Of a DNA stretch of 6,310 nucleotides, positions 5,891 to 6,310 are shown piece by piece (the stretch's first letter is position 1; the number at the start of each line of letters is the position of its first letter). The translations under genes and the position numbers were made by a program. The notes beneath the pieces are model-generated. The model was not told the DNA's origin. It worked only from the letters and a program-made list of their open reading frames with translations, and made no database searches. The stretch comes from Desulfobacteraceae bacterium. GTDB lineage: Bacteria > Desulfobacterota > Desulfobacteria > Desulfobacterales > UBA11574. The DNA is taken from positions 1-6,310 of the forward strand of contig PKTV01000172.1 of assembly GCA_002868985.1 (NCBI GenBank), given 5' to 3'.

Positions 5891-5948
5891 AGAAGAAAGC
5901 AATTATTATGCCACAAACTCCATTTTTTTTCTAAGGAACTAACAAATT

Positions 5949-5957
5949 AAGGGGGGG
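5949..5957 (+). promoter_or_regulatory. proC: G-rich ribosome binding site of proC
   Basis: AAGGGGGGG, ending 10 nt before the ATG at 5968, serves as the Shine-Dalgarno site. The uninterrupted run of seven G at 5951-5957 is unusual in such AT-rich surroundings and fixes this start. Confidence 0.6.
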
Positions 5958-5967
5958 AATAAAATTC

Positions 5968-6310
5968 ATGTTAAAAGATAAAAAAATCAGTATCATCGGA
6001 TCCGGAAATATGGGAGAAGCCCTTGTCAGCGGACTCATTACTTCGGGATCATCCAATCCAGAGAACATCATTTGTACGGATGTTCGGATGAACAAGCTAG
6101 AATCCGTTGCAAAAAAATATGGTGTGGTTACACTTACCGAAAACATTAAAGCTGTAGAATTTTCTGATATTATTATATATGCAGTTAAGCCCCAAATCAT
6201 CGCATCTGTATTAAAAGAAACAGCATCTTGTCTGGACATGTCCAAGCTTATCATTTCCATTGCCGCGGGTGTGCCTCTGGCGGCAATCGAATCGTGTCTT
6301 AAAAAGGAAT
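5968..6310 (+). CDS. proC: Pyrroline-5-carboxylate reductase (3' end missing)
   Basis: The first 114 codons are present and the frame runs off the window edge. The protein opens MLKDKKISIIGSGNMGEALV, a Rossmann NAD(P)H-binding loop (GSGNMG at 11-16) typical of ProC. It continues with VKPQ (73-76), the conserved strand-loop after the nucleotide site, and IISIAAGVPL (95-104), another family signature. Family function: reduction of delta1-pyrroline-5-carboxylate to L-proline, the last step of proline synthesis, in the cytosol. A full ProC has about 270 residues, so the C-terminal dimerisation and substrate-binding domain lies beyond the window. It is divergent from yggT, with 393 nt between; its leader may carry regulatory hairpins. 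Confidence 0.93.
   Translation, partial: MLKDKKISIIGSGNMGEALVSGLITSGSSNPENIICTDVRMNKLESVAKKYGVVTLTENIKAVEFSDIIIYAVKPQIIASVLKETASCLDMSKLIISIAAGVPLAAIESCLKKE

Larger units (their letters stand above)
5575..5967. promoter_or_regulatory. Divergent regulatory region between yggT and proC
   Basis: 393 nt of strongly AT-rich DNA without a supportable gene. It must hold the promoters for the minus-strand yggT run and for proC. Signals listed separately are a perfect inverted repeat near the yggT side, a sigma70-like promoter reading towards proC, a short TGCCA/TGGCA dyad, a hairpin with a T-tract, and a G-rich ribosome site. T-runs of 8 occur at 5790-5797 and 5923-5930. Confidence 0.7.

Noticed and set aside
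5931..6260. Minus-strand open frame of 109 codons opposite the start of proC
   Set aside because: ProC motifs on the plus strand are convincing; the antisense translation has no recognisable features.

Overview
The window looks like part of a moderately AT-rich bacterial chromosome. The gene set points to a Gram-negative of the Desulfobacterota (former Deltaproteobacteria), most likely near the Desulfobacterales. The reasons are a YbbR/CdaR protein next to a type III pantothenate kinase, two PilT-type ATPases beside yggT and divIVA, and an MJ0042-type zinc-ribbon protein. The lineage is inferred from gene order and protein style; no rRNA or other marker is present.

Layout. (1) Positions 1-1264, plus strand: the C-terminal end of a YbbR-repeat (CdaR-like) protein, followed 17 nt later by complete coaX. 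(2) Positions 1265-1716: a gene-poor stretch holding an imperfect inverted repeat, a 48-codon minus-strand reading frame (1458-1604) and two hairpins. (3) Positions 1717-5574, minus strand: a compact run transcribed right to left in the order yggT, divIVA, PilT-like ATPase A, PilT-like ATPase B, zinc-ribbon/pseudo-receiver protein, possibly ending with the 48-aa protein. Gaps are 23, 14, 19, 52 and 112 nt, so a single operon is plausible at least as far as the zinc-ribbon gene. (4) Positions 5575-5967: a 393-nt, very AT-rich divergent regulatory region with a perfect 12-bp inverted repeat, a sigma70-like promoter and a second hairpin. (5) From 5968, plus strand: the N-terminal 114 codons of proC, cut by the window end.

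How the genes may work together. CdaR and CoaX are housekeeping functions (control of cyclic di-AMP synthesis, and the first step of coenzyme A synthesis). The minus-strand run links envelope and pole proteins (YggT, DivIVA) to two secretion-type ATPases and a protein with a receiver-like domain that has lost its phosphoacceptor aspartate. A reasonable but unproven reading is a polar type IV pilus or motility module. The two ATPases have complementary motif losses: A keeps ASDLHL and the AIRNLIRE-type motif but lacks GGGRVAA, while B is the reverse.

Nothing here is clearly a new defence or mobile system. I saw no tRNA, rRNA, CRISPR array, transposase or integrase. The items most worth a second look are the paired ATPases with the pseudo-receiver protein, the 48-aa protein, and the hairpins of the two intergenic regions.
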